Shown: positions 1 to 9,996 of the stretch, one piece after another
Numbering within the stretch: the first letter of the stretch is position 1
Layout of the letters: each line of letters opens with the position of its first letter
Source of the DNA: Holacanthus passer
Lineage: Eukaryota; Chordata; Actinopteri; Pomacanthidae
Assembly: GCA_025331565.1 (NCBI GenBank)
Contig: JAFREQ010000068.1
Span: 310,001 to 374,000 of the forward strand
DNA length: 64,000 bases
Direction of reading: 5' to 3'
Position numbers and translations under genes: made by a program
Notes under the pieces: generated by a model
The model's database searches: none
The model's input: the letters and a program-made list of their open reading frames with translations, nothing else
Told to the model about the DNA's origin: nothing

Positions 1-1090
1 GCTCTAAATATGGACTCCTTGTGAAGCGCACAAAAAGGGATCGAATCTTAATTAGTATGTTCGCTTGTTGGGAAACTCTGTCCATGTGGCACAAACCTCT
101 GAACACTGTATGATGCAAGAAAATCTTAACAAAGCACGAAGAAACAAAATTTTCTTCCTTAGATTTGATTATCTGGAAATTTGATGTTGTTGCACAGTTT
201 TTGATTAATGTGATGAAAAGGTTACGTCCTATAAATCTCTCTCTGACAAATACGCACAAGAGCGACTGACTGGTAAATGGTTATAACACTCAAAGTGTCT
301 TTATATACAAGTGTTTAACACACTCTGTGCAACATTGGTCCAATTCTCACCAAAGCCCATGCACAGTCAAAAATACACAGCGTTATGAACGGTCACATGG
401 TCAGTCCAGGAATGAGACAGAACCACCCTCAGACCGTGACAGCCGTGCCAGAGCAGCTCGGGGAAACATATATTTAACTGGGATACCATGTGATTTGGCT
501 GCAACGGGGATACGCATGTACTCCTTTAACTGCACATTAACTGGCCTCTATGCAATAACAAGTTAACCTTTTATCTGGCTATAACAAGCTCTACCGCCGT
601 ATCCAAATAAACAGAGGATGCTGTTCAATCGAACCCGCTGAAAGGACTTCTGGGGAATAGGTCAAAAAACACCCACTATTTTGCAAGCTAAAAACTCCTG
701 AATGTTTAGGTTATTGTGCCACACAAAAAGAGCACTGTGCACACTATGAAATCAAAATGCTGTTTGTTGACATTGCTGTTAGTTTTTGAAAATATTCTTT
801 TGCAGCTCGGTTTCGCCGGCTGATTACAAAATATGTTTCTAGCTCTGCTAAAATTCAACAATGTCCGTGTAAGGACGTATTACACGCTGCTCAGTCCTCA
901 CCAAACACACCAGATCATGGATGATAAAGTTTAGCAAGTCGAATGTGGTACGAGTTCAGACATAAACAACTGATTTTGGAACACTATAAACTGAAACATA
1001 ATACTGCAAGGCCAGCATAAAATCATCTTTCAAACATTTCAAGATGGTATCAGCCGCCCTCGCAGCTCCAAACTTCCACTGCGGTCTTAC
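1..1090 (-). other. fat4: Fat4 intron 6 (partial)
   Basis: Non-coding sequence downstream of the exon ending at 1091; the gtaaga donor is at 1085-1090. It is AT-rich and unique-looking. I see no cadherin-like translation on the minus strand, so the next fat4 exon lies beyond the window. No repeat or RNA gene was recognised. Confidence 0.8.
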
Positions 1091-1265
1091 CTGAGTCGGT
1101 GGCTGTAATCAGCAGGATATATTTCCCCCGAGCCTCGCGGTCCAGGGTCTGGGTCAGGCTCAGCTGACCGCTGGACGACAGGCTGAACGCGCCCTCGTCA
1201 TTCCCACCGCTCAGCATGTAGCTCAGCTGGCCGTTGGCACCTTGGTCGTCGTCTCTGGCAACAAC
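1091..1265 (-). CDS. fat4: Fat4 exon (part of a cadherin repeat; last exon in window)
   Basis: Acceptor ttccag|GTT and donor TCAG|gtaaga; 175 nt, phase 0 in and phase 1 out. The 58 full codons are VVARDDDQGANGQ (the DxD calcium loop), GGNDEGAFSLSSSGQL, LDREARGKYILLITATDS, then the first base of a Gly codon. This is the middle of the repeat opened by the exon at 3201-4123; its DxNDN linker must lie in the next exon, below coordinate 1. The frame is too short and start-less to appear as a simple open frame. It was placed from the splice sites, the reading-frame continuity (ILQ-VVARDDD) and the FAT4 match. Confidence 0.92.
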
Positions 1266-1416
1266 CTGGAAAACACAGAAACAAGCTTTTTAGGAGATTC
1301 TGAGGATACGGCTCGTTCTTCTGGTGCAAGAAATGTGTTTCTCATTTCCAGCAGAAGAACAACAGTTTGTGTGGAATAAATAGAAGAACTGGAGAGTGGA
1401 GCTGTAAAACCATGGA

Positions 1417-1706
1417 GGTGGGAAGTAACTACAACTGCAATTACTCAAGTACTGAATTCACTGGAAGCATTTCAATTTTGAGGTGCTTTACTTTAGTGTT
1501 TCTAATTTATGTTATTTTATACTTGTACTCAAGTAAAACCTATAATGAGCATAAAAATAAAACAAAATGTCATTTAACTGTCACACTGACAGAGCCCATT
1601 TTGCCTCCTTAATGAGTACTTTTATTGTTCTTTTAAGCACATTTTTGTACAACAAAATTGTGGTGCTTTCATTAAGTAAAAGTTTTGAGTACCTCTTCCA
1701 CCACTG
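1417..1706 (+). mobile_element. Percomorph interspersed repeat copy, internally deleted
   Basis: The block starts near AAGTAACTACAACTGC, continues TTACTCAAGTACTG and TTTTGAGGTGCTTTACTTTA, and ends GAGTACCTCTTCCACCACTG. Both ends match, from memory, a very abundant fish repeat built from 'acttttactcaagtac' phrases. The internal part is shorter than full-length copies. The class (MITE or SINE-like) cannot be settled from one copy. Confidence 0.6.
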
Positions 1707-1869
1707 AATGGCAGCATCAAAACTTACTCAACTGAAAGTGTAAAGATAAAGATGTCACGTGCTGCACGCTTTGTAAAGACCCTACCTTTAAAAAAATCCA
1801 AATCTTAAATACTAATACAAGATGGGACTTTTAAACAAATTATAATTAGACATATTAAATAATTGGAGG

Positions 1870-1957
1870 ATCATTACTGATGCATTAAAGTGTAATAAAC
1901 TTGTAAATGCTGCAGATAATTGTAATTACTTTACTTACTGTTGGGTACTTTAATCTA
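1870..1957 (-). mobile_element. Inverted fragment of the same repeat family
   Basis: TTACTGTTGGGTACTTTAATCT at the right end, and the TGATGCATTAAAGTGTAATAA stretch, read on the minus strand as internal sequence of the family seen at 1417-1706. The two pieces are therefore in opposite orientation about 160 bp apart. Confidence 0.4.
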
Positions 1958-3200
1958 CACCAACACAATAAATTCTTGTGGTTGATCAGATGTTTTTAGA
2001 TGTAAAATCTGTTAAGCACCTCAAAATGATGCTTAAGTACAGGTCTTGTGTCAATATACTAAGTTGTGCTTTTGAGCTTCACAACTAAACTCGATGTGTA
2101 TTGACCAAATGCATTAGTTGACAAGTGATCTCTGGGAAAACAGTGCAGAAACACCGGAGCATGAGCTTAAGCTTGAAGCTAATTCAAAAAAATGAATTCT
2201 TGCACATTTTATTTTTATCCCTGGATGTTTTTTAGTGGCGCATTCTTGCAAGACAGCTCAAAGAAGCTCAACTCACACAACCAAATGCAGCTGGGAGGAA
2301 CCCAGCGTAACCACCACCGTCACTGAGTCTTTCCACTGAAGCAGCTGAGGGTTAATTACCATCACAGTCCTGAGCGGCACCATGAAGGTAATTGTTGAGG
2401 GAAGGGAGATCATTAATTATTCACTTTGTCTAATCAGACTTTTCCACAAAAAGAAAACCAGAAAGTCACAAATGCGTCTCCTCTGGGGTGGCGTGGGCAT
2501 CAAGGACAGACGTTCATTTAATGCTTTCTGAGTATGAAACTATTAGTCAGTCTGATTTTTCCCCTCATGCTGTAGCATTAAACCACCACACTTCACTGGC
2601 GGCACCCAAATGCATTGTGGGTTCCCCAGCCCTTCCTGCCGTGCGTGCAGCCGTCCAGGTTAGTGCACAGATGTGTGTGGCAAAACCCATCACGTCTGGA
2701 CCCCGTCCCACCACAGAACTGTACCCTCATTTCCTCACAAGGTACACAAGAGAAAGAAAATGGAACTGCGCTGTCACTGGAAATCAGTCCCTCCCTCCAT
2801 TTTTTATATATGGCTCATTTAGTCATCAGGGCGGTCGGGATGTTAATCGCCTCGTCATGCAATTTAGCCCAGTTTCATATTTCGGCGAAACCCTATAAAA
2901 CCCTAATTGTGCAGAGCAAATTGCAGTCATATATCATTTCTTTATCATTTCAGTCATGACATTTAGCAAAATAAGACCACCGTGGAAAGTGGTTTAGAGA
3001 ACCGATACTGTTCACATACCGACACTTATTAAGTTAGTATCACCACAAATTTGGTTAAGGCATTAGCTTATTTGAGGTCTCAGAACTGTCATTCAAAACA
3101 CTGGCTTCTTCTCTCTCAGAAAGTCCTGTCTGTGAATGTTAATGACGACCTGACTGCTTAACTTTCAACGAACGTCTTCACAAGAGAAAAACACACTGAC

Positions 3201-4123
3201 CTGCAGGATGTTTTTCGGTAGGTTCTCCAGGTTCTCCTGAACGTTGACCGTGTAAGGAGAGAGCTCAAACACAGGTGAGCAGTCATTGACGTCCAACAAC
3301 ACGATGTTGACCGTCGCTCGGTCCACCCTGGGGCTGCTGCCTCGATCGGCGGCTTGGACCACCAGCGAATAGGACGACCTCGCCTCACGGTCCAGCTGCT
3401 TGGCCACTGAAATCACCCCTGTAACCGAATCAATCCTGAAATCAGAGTTGGTGTTTCCTCCTGAGATGGAAAACCGGATCTGCCCGTTGGTGCCCTCGTC
3501 CGCATCGCTGGCGAACACCTGGATGACGTCGGTCCCGGTCAAGGTGTTCTCCTCGATCTCAATGTCGTAGATATTCTGTGAGAAGCTCGGCGTGTTGTCG
3601 TTGACGTCCAGCACCATCATAGTCACATCCATTGTTGAAGACAGAGGTGGCTCGCCTTTATCTGTAGCTACGACTGTGAGGGTGTAGTTGGAAAGCTCCT
3701 CACGGTCGAGTTCCCCGACCAACCTGACCTGTCCGTCGATTGTACCAATGCGGAACTTGTTACCGAAGGGTCCTCTGAGCGAGTACTCGACGTAGCTGTT
3801 GGGTCCACTGTCGGCGTCGGCGGCCTGGGCGGTGAACACCACCGTGTCCACCGGCGTGTTCTCCTGGATGTAGGTCATCTTCTGGGAGGTGAAGGTCGGC
3901 GGGCAGTCGTTGACGTCCAGGAGAATGACGGACACCTGGGCGGTGCTGGTGAAGCGGGTCATGGGAGGCGGTGCCAGGTCGTTGACGGTGATCACCAGGT
4001 TGTAGAAGGATTGTGTTTCTCTGTCCAAGGCCTTCTTGGTTTGGAGAACTCCTTCCTTGGTGATGACAAAGTGGCCCTGTGGATCACCAGATGCAATCCT
4101 GTACAGGAGCTGAGCGTTTGGAC
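3201..4123 (-). CDS. fat4: Fat4 exon (three cadherin linkers, two with DxNDC)
   Basis: Acceptor cttccag|GTCC and donor CTGCAG|gtcagt; 923 nt, phase 1 in and phase 0 out, 307 full codons. It completes one cadherin repeat (linker DVNDCPPTF, residues 69-77), contains two full repeats (linkers DVNDNTPSF at 172-180 and DVNDCSPVF at 277-285) and begins another. LDRE motifs are at 32-35, 138-141 and 243-246. DADSGPN and DADEGTN are the calcium-binding DxD loops. The close match to vertebrate FAT4 includes GNKFRIGTIDG and ENTLTGTD. Odd point: Cys replaces the last Asn of DxNDN in two of the three linkers. The first of these positions is Asn and the second Phe in mammalian FAT4 as I remember it. Upstream intron 2.4 kb, downstream intron 1.9 kb. 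Confidence 0.95.
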
Positions 4124-6514
4124 CTGGAAGACATGCAGAGACGGAATCAGCAGACAATAATAATGAAAACTGAATCATTGCAAAGTTAGTTTTTATCTTT
4201 AATTATTTTACAGTAACCATAAAAAAATCTATACTGAGCAATGACACATTTGGTTCAGTACCCAACAATTCTGTTTAGTAAACTGCAGGGTTGCAAACAA
4301 AGATTATATTCATCATGCTCTGCTGATTATATTCTCAACTTTAATAATAGTTTTGTCTATAAAATGTCTGAAAATTGAAAAAAAGCTGGAGCTAAACTTG
4401 GAGCAAATAGGGGGAATATGTGCTGGATCAGAGATTACGTGAGAAGTTCTCTAGTTACAATTTGTATTTTGTACAGTGAGGCTGAGAGTTCAGGTGTATT
4501 TTTAGCTGAATATGTTGTCACAGTGTCCAAAATAAATTAATCTACAAGAACTATTTTAGTGTGACCTTGAATTAAAAAATAACCTGATAACAAACAGATG
4601 GAGCAGGTAAAGCAGAGGTCGAACGTTGATATTTCTGACTGCTCCACCATTGTTCCTGATGTGATTGTTAAATATTCTGTACGTGTCTGACTTCGGCACT
4701 TATATGCGTTATCAACATCCATTTCCACAAATTGTGCATGTGCAACATGTGGAGCTCTGGCCGCTGCTCTTGTCCTCCAGTGACGGACGATCCATTCATG
4801 TAGCTCGACTGATCGCTATCAAAAGAGAAACACCGCTGCAAACCACTTCCGAAGCTGATAGAGTGGTTGTGATTTTTGGAAAATCCCTCACAACTGAAGC
4901 ATATATTCAAATAAGATAACCACAGTGTGACAGAGATGATGGATGCAGTAAAGTATCTAACCTTGAAATCTGGCCTAATCTGCAGCGCCCCCCTGCAACT
5001 GGGGGTTAATATGAGCTTAAATTGAGCGTCTGTAATTCAACTCAACGGGGTATTCATGTGGAAAGCGCCTGCACCTTCCCACACTCCAGCGTGTATTTAC
5101 AGTACACAAGTAATCCCTTATCAAAAGCCCGAGCGCTACTTCCATCCGAGTTTAGGCTACGGCGTCTAGAGGCAAAGTCTGGAGGTCGAGGGTCAGGGCT
5201 TAGGAAGTGCTAACAATGGCGGTGTTTTATTTTGACAGTGGAAAGCGGCAAGTATATATCTGAGAGGAGGACGCGGTCAGATTATGCGGACAGCGGAGAA
5301 AGAAGACAGACTCTGGTTGAGAACTAGGCAGCGTATTTCCCAGGAATGTAGGTCACAATAACCACATTAGGCCCGGGTGAGGCGGTAATTACAGCGGAGG
5401 AGAGCGGCGGTGACTGTTCGAACACCGCACGGATACTTCACAGACACGAAACCCACCACCTGCGACGCGAAAATAACTCAGGCCGCTTAATCACACGGTG
5501 AAGATGTGCCGTATTTCACCAGATCATTCGTGCGTGACGCAAAATAAAAAATGAAAAATAAAATGTAGGTTTGAGAGCTTCTGTGTAACCAACTGTCATA
5601 ACAGAATGACAGGCCGACATTAAATTAAGCTGCAATGGCAAAACTCGCTCTTGATTTATGCAGTTTGAAAGTACATTACTTAAAACTTTCTCACAGAACT
5701 GGTTTCTTTAAATATACTGACAACTCTGGGACACTTGACCAGAACTGAACTTAATTTAACGGAGATTTATGATAATATTTGTCTTCTGACATGTTTTTTC
5801 TTGCACTAACACATCTTATCTTGATTTGGCAGTAACAGCGTTCTTTGTGTTAAATCCCCAGAGAAAATCATCTGAAATTTGGTGTAGAGTCAAATCAGTG
5901 CCAAAATTGCTAAATGCAGTTTGTTTCTGACTTTGACTGACGAGTGATGTTTAATGATCATCAACCAATCGTACTATTAAATAAAAATCTGATAATAATA
6001 AACAATGTAAATATAATAAAACCTCAAATTGTGAATATATGAAGTACATGACTTTCAGCAGGTATTTTTCTGATAACACTTTACTGTGACACACAGGATA
6101 AAAAAGAAAAACCAGAAGCAATCCAATAGTTGAACAGTTCATCCTATATTGATTAGCCTGATCAATACATGAGATGATAATGATTTATCGCATATATGTA
6201 CTGTATATGAGCTGAAAAAATAAACTGCAGTTAATTAATGCTTAACAAACTTCTTTAAAATCTATATTTGACACCTTTTACATAATTCAATTGTCATACT
6301 TTCTTATATCTTTTTATTTTTACTTAGTGCCAAATAATAAAAGTCTTTCAGGGATCCTTGCCAAAAATATTTGTTAGGTTATTATGTTAAACACAAATAT
6401 GGTCTGTTTTATCATTATCAGATTATTTAAACTCTCAAATATCAGCACTGACCTAAAAAAATATCAAGTATTTATCTTCCATCTACTCCCATGTAATCGT
6501 CCACATGTACGTAC
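4124..6514 (-). other. fat4: Fat4 intron 4
   Basis: 2,391 bp, GT-AG. It is mostly AT-rich unique sequence. A GC-richer block at about 4975-5560 contains short C/G runs and CpGs and stands out against the AT-rich flanks. No exon, repeat family or RNA gene was recognised. Confidence 0.8.
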
Positions 6515-6865
6515 CATCATCAGCATCACCGGCTCCAACAGTGACGATGCTGGATCCAGGCGGCAGACTCTCGGACACAGACGTGCTGTACACGCTGGTG
6601 TTAAAGATGGGAGGGTTGTCGTTCACGTCCAGGACGTTGAAATACACCCTGACCGTGCTGGCCTGCCCGCCTCCGTCCTGGGCCCTCGCCGTCAGGATGT
6701 AGTACTGCTGGGTCTCGTAGTCCAGCGAGCGTGTCACGTTGAAAACCCCCGTCACCGGGTTGAGCCGGAACGTCTCGTCCTCGTCGTCCTCCTCCAGCGA
6801 GTAGGTGACCTCTCCGTTCACCCCTGAGTCAGAGTCGCTGGCCAGGATCGCCGCCACGATGGAGC
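6515..6865 (-). CDS. fat4: Fat4 exon (one cadherin repeat plus start of the next)
   Basis: Acceptor ctctcag|GC and donor GATG|gtacgt; 351 nt, phase 1 in and phase 1 out, 116 full codons. The translation opens SIVAAILASDSDSGVNGEVTY, carrying DSDSG and the NGE calcium-site residues. It has a strongly acidic loop EEDDEDE (residues 24-30), LDYETQQYYILTARAQDGG, and the linker DVNDNPPIF (79-87). It then enters the next repeat and ends at AGDADD, where the calcium site is split by the intron. The donor sequence is a tandem gtacgtac; the first gt keeps the reading frame to the next exon (DG-PNAQ). Antisense open frames over this exon are shadows. Confidence 0.94.
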
Positions 6866-7545
6866 CTGAGAGTCAGACGTGTTGTAACACAGAGGCGAGA
6901 AGTTAGACTTTACTGGCCTATAGAACAAATTAACTTTAACGTATCTGCAGGGGGTTATTAGGATGTTTATTAATACCAGTGAGTCAGTGATCGCTTCGCC
7001 AGTCACTGAAATAACAGACTCGCTCGGCCTTGGCCTGATCCTCGTGTTAAAACTGATGACTTGTGGATGAAGCAACGACTGAGCAAACAGCCCATTATAA
7101 GGTTTTTATTAGAGTTTTACACGATCACATCTTAATTATGTCCTCACATCTTTGATTTTCCAAACTCGTCTCTCTCTTGTGATTGAAGCTGTGAGAGGGA
7201 CGAAGGCTTCGTGCCAGACTTTTGTCAGTGTTGCTGTAAATCCTGCTGGTTGCTGATAGATTTCCATATAAATCAAATATCAGTTACTGTCCCTTTAACC
7301 TATTAAACTCTTAATTTTCCCCTTAAGGAAGATACAGGGGATGTTGGAAAGCTACAACAGTCTAATAAAAACGTTCAAAAATGTAGAAAAAATACGTTTA
7401 TAAACTGCTACGAAGAAGCTGCTCCTAATAATCGGAGACTCTTGATGATCTTAACAGAGCTGTCTTAGTTCAGTCTGAGGACTTGTCTGAGTCTGTAATC
7501 TACTTTATGTCCATGATGCTCCATCGAGTGACATTAAGCTCTTAC
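6866..7545 (-). other. fat4: Fat4 intron 3
   Basis: 680 bp, GT-AG, the shortest intron in the window. Unique sequence; nothing recognisable in it. Confidence 0.85.
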
Positions 7546-7807
7546 CCGGTGCCATGTCTTCAGGGATGTCAAACGAATACGTGATGCGGGAGAACTTGGG
7601 CGTGTGGTCGTTGACGTCCTTGACGGTGATGTTCAGCCTCATGTCGGACGACTGCTTCCCGTCGTCTGCTCGCACCAGCAGGGAGTATTTTGAACGACGT
7701 TCCCGGTCCAGCTTCTTGGTGGCGATCAGGTCACCTGACTCAGGGTCGATCCGGAAGCTGTCATCTGCCCCGCTGATGATGGTGTACGTCACGAGAGCGT
7801 TGGGACC
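7546..7807 (-). CDS. fat4: Fat4 exon (one near-complete cadherin repeat)
   Basis: Acceptor cctcag|GGT and donor CCGG|gtaaga; 262 nt, entering in phase 0 and leaving in phase 1. The 87 full codons start GPNALVTYTI and contain ADDSFRIDPESGDL, LDRERRSKYSLLV and a linker DVNDHTPKF (residues 64-72). In this linker the final Asn of DxNDN is His. From memory this His is also present in mammalian FAT4, so it is a family trait rather than a local change. The exon ends inside the next repeat (SFDIPEDMAPG). Splicing to the exon at 6515-6865 completes the split Gly codon and gives PGSIVAAILASD. The function is extracellular rod structure; nothing in the exon suggests pseudogenisation. Confidence 0.94.
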
Positions 7808-8005
7808 CTGAGGCGAAGACAGGAAATGGAATATTAGAGGTTGCAACTTTTTGGTTTTTTGCTTGAACTGCAAATATATTAACCTGAACTTCAATTAATT
7901 TGCATAAATAAAGCTACATGTTTATGGCACAAAACCATAAACTCAACATCGAACAGAATTGCATATCAACATTTTTGTATATATGTTTATTTTTTTTTTA
8001 AATCG

Positions 8006-8007
<2 letters not shown>

Positions 8008-8038
<31 letters not shown>
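8008..8038 (+). repeat. CT dinucleotide microsatellite
   Basis: Uninterrupted (CT)n of about 31 bp in intron 2, directly followed by AG. Confidence 0.98.
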
Positions 8039-8040
<2 letters not shown>

Positions 8041-9979
8041 GATTCTGCACTTTGCTGAACTTTGCGAGTTCTCAGGCCACAGCAGGAGGAAGAGCATCAC
8101 GATTACATGGATCAAAGAAGGGACTCTAACTGGGAGGAAATCAGATTGTGTACCACACATGTTAGCTTGTCACGTCTCCGGATCAAACTACCTTCTTGTC
8201 TGGCATGAATGAGACCCTTCACGGCGACTCGTTCACAGAGACGCACCATGAAGGGAAGGCTTGTGGTTTCAGGAAGACCATGTAATAGATCACGAATCAA
8301 GACGGAGACGTCGACGGGAGAAGAAGAAAAGGATGTAACGGGGTCGACCTCCACAAACATGAGACAAACTCCAAAGGATTGAATGTCTCTGATTAGATGT
8401 AAACTCTAAAATAAAAACTTGAAAGAGGAAGAAATATATCTATGTCATTAGAGACACGCAGCATTAAAAATTCAAATTTGATCACATCATTTATCTTTCA
8501 TCATCATCATCATCTGTCATTAAGGCCAAAAAGTCTTGTTTTCTTTAAATAATTGAAAAAAAATGAATCAAGAATGTGCAGTAAGTAGAAGAAACTGGTG
8601 TGAAGAATCTTAAAAGACGACAGCATAAAGCAAATTGTAAATTGCAAATTGCACATGTACAATGAAAAATTATGCTTGATTCTACAAAATTGTTTAAATA
8701 ATTTGATTTTTGTGGGGCAGAAGTTGAGATCATGTCACTAAATTGGCAGATTTCTTCACTCATTTTGAGAAAATAGTGTGAAATTTTAGTGCTCAATAAG
8801 ACAAGAAATACTTGATATAATAGATATTTTAGTTGTGTAGTATTTCTAACTTCGTTTAATCTCTAACATCTATCAAAAACACAAACCACTTTTACACAGC
8901 TTAAATCAGAAAATCTGTAATTAAATGCATCATGTGTGAGATCTATCAAGAGGAGGTCAGGTCACACAGACACAAAGAAACACAGGAGCTGAATGGAGAT
9001 GCTCTCGTCAGACTGTCTCTCTGTCTTTGAACTTTTGGGGCTATAGTGTTCCTCCATAAAGGCAACTAATAGATCCCCTGTTACGTCGGACGAGTATCAG
9101 CGCCGTGACACATGTGACGGCTTTGGAACAGGAGAGGAGGCCCGAACGCGATATGACAACTGAATGAGCCTGACGACAGAGCCTGACATTTATATTTGTG
9201 CCGGGGACAATGAGAGATCAGACAACTGTCTCGCTCTGTGTCTTCTGCCAAAAAGAAAAAGGCGACATCAAAAAGCTACTGCCATTCAGCGAGACGCGGC
9301 TCCGGTTACAGCCGGTTAAGAGCTAAGCTAAAAGAGACTCTTTCAGCTATGTCTGATGTTTGCGTGATGCTTTTTGATCCTGCAGGACAATGGAAAGGCT
9401 TATACACAGAGGCGTTTGCATTAAGCTGTTTCTGTATCTGCATACTGACACGTTTACTGCCTCGGCGGGCGATGATGCTCGCACATAGCACTCGCATGAC
9501 GAACTATATTTTACATTAACTGCGATTCAAGAGTGTAGCTGTGAGCTGTGATACAAAGAGGCAGGTTGTCGCTCACCTCTCACTTAATCTGCAGCTTTCA
9601 GGCAGGTTTTTTTAATTCAGATGAAACAAATTTACATTAAAACTGGAAAAATATGTGCAACGTTGTTCCTCTGACCTACGGAACGTTTTAGTGTCTTTCA
9701 GCGCATTGTTTTGGTTCCATCTCACTCAGAAGAAGACAACGTTAGCAACTAGAGGGGAAAAACAGTATTCAAGTCAAATTACTGAATTTCTGAAGGTTTA
9801 TATTATTGAAAAGATATTTATTTTCCTTTCTGAGCTGGTGGAGACCAAAAAAGAGCTTAAAAGGTGAGAGAAGACCGGACTGCAACTTCTCCAAGTTAAT
9901 GCCGATGTTGACCTGTTCCTGTCGGATGTGCAATTAAATGACTCTTCATGATAAGGTGATAAAATGCAAAACGTTTTCC

Positions 9980-9996
9980 TTTTTTTTTTTTTTTTT
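9980..9996 (+). repeat. T17 homopolymer
   Basis: Uninterrupted run of 17 T in intron 2. Confidence 0.95.

Larger units (their letters stand above)
1266..3200 (-). other. fat4: Fat4 intron 5
   Basis: 1,935 bp, GT-AG. The 3' third (1266-1960) carries two fragments of one interspersed repeat family, listed separately. The remainder (1960-3200) is unique, with a moderately GC-rich stretch at about 2270-2860. A 136-codon plus-strand open frame at 2488-2898 matches nothing I know and is treated as chance. Confidence 0.85.

Noticed and set aside
2488..2898. 136-codon plus-strand open frame in intron 5
   Set aside because: No domain or family is recognised and no splice or promoter context is seen; the size is within chance expectation for this much sequence.
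6384..6827. 147-codon plus-strand open frame
   Set aside because: It overlaps the fat4 exon 6515-6865 on the opposite strand and owes its length to that exon's codon bias.
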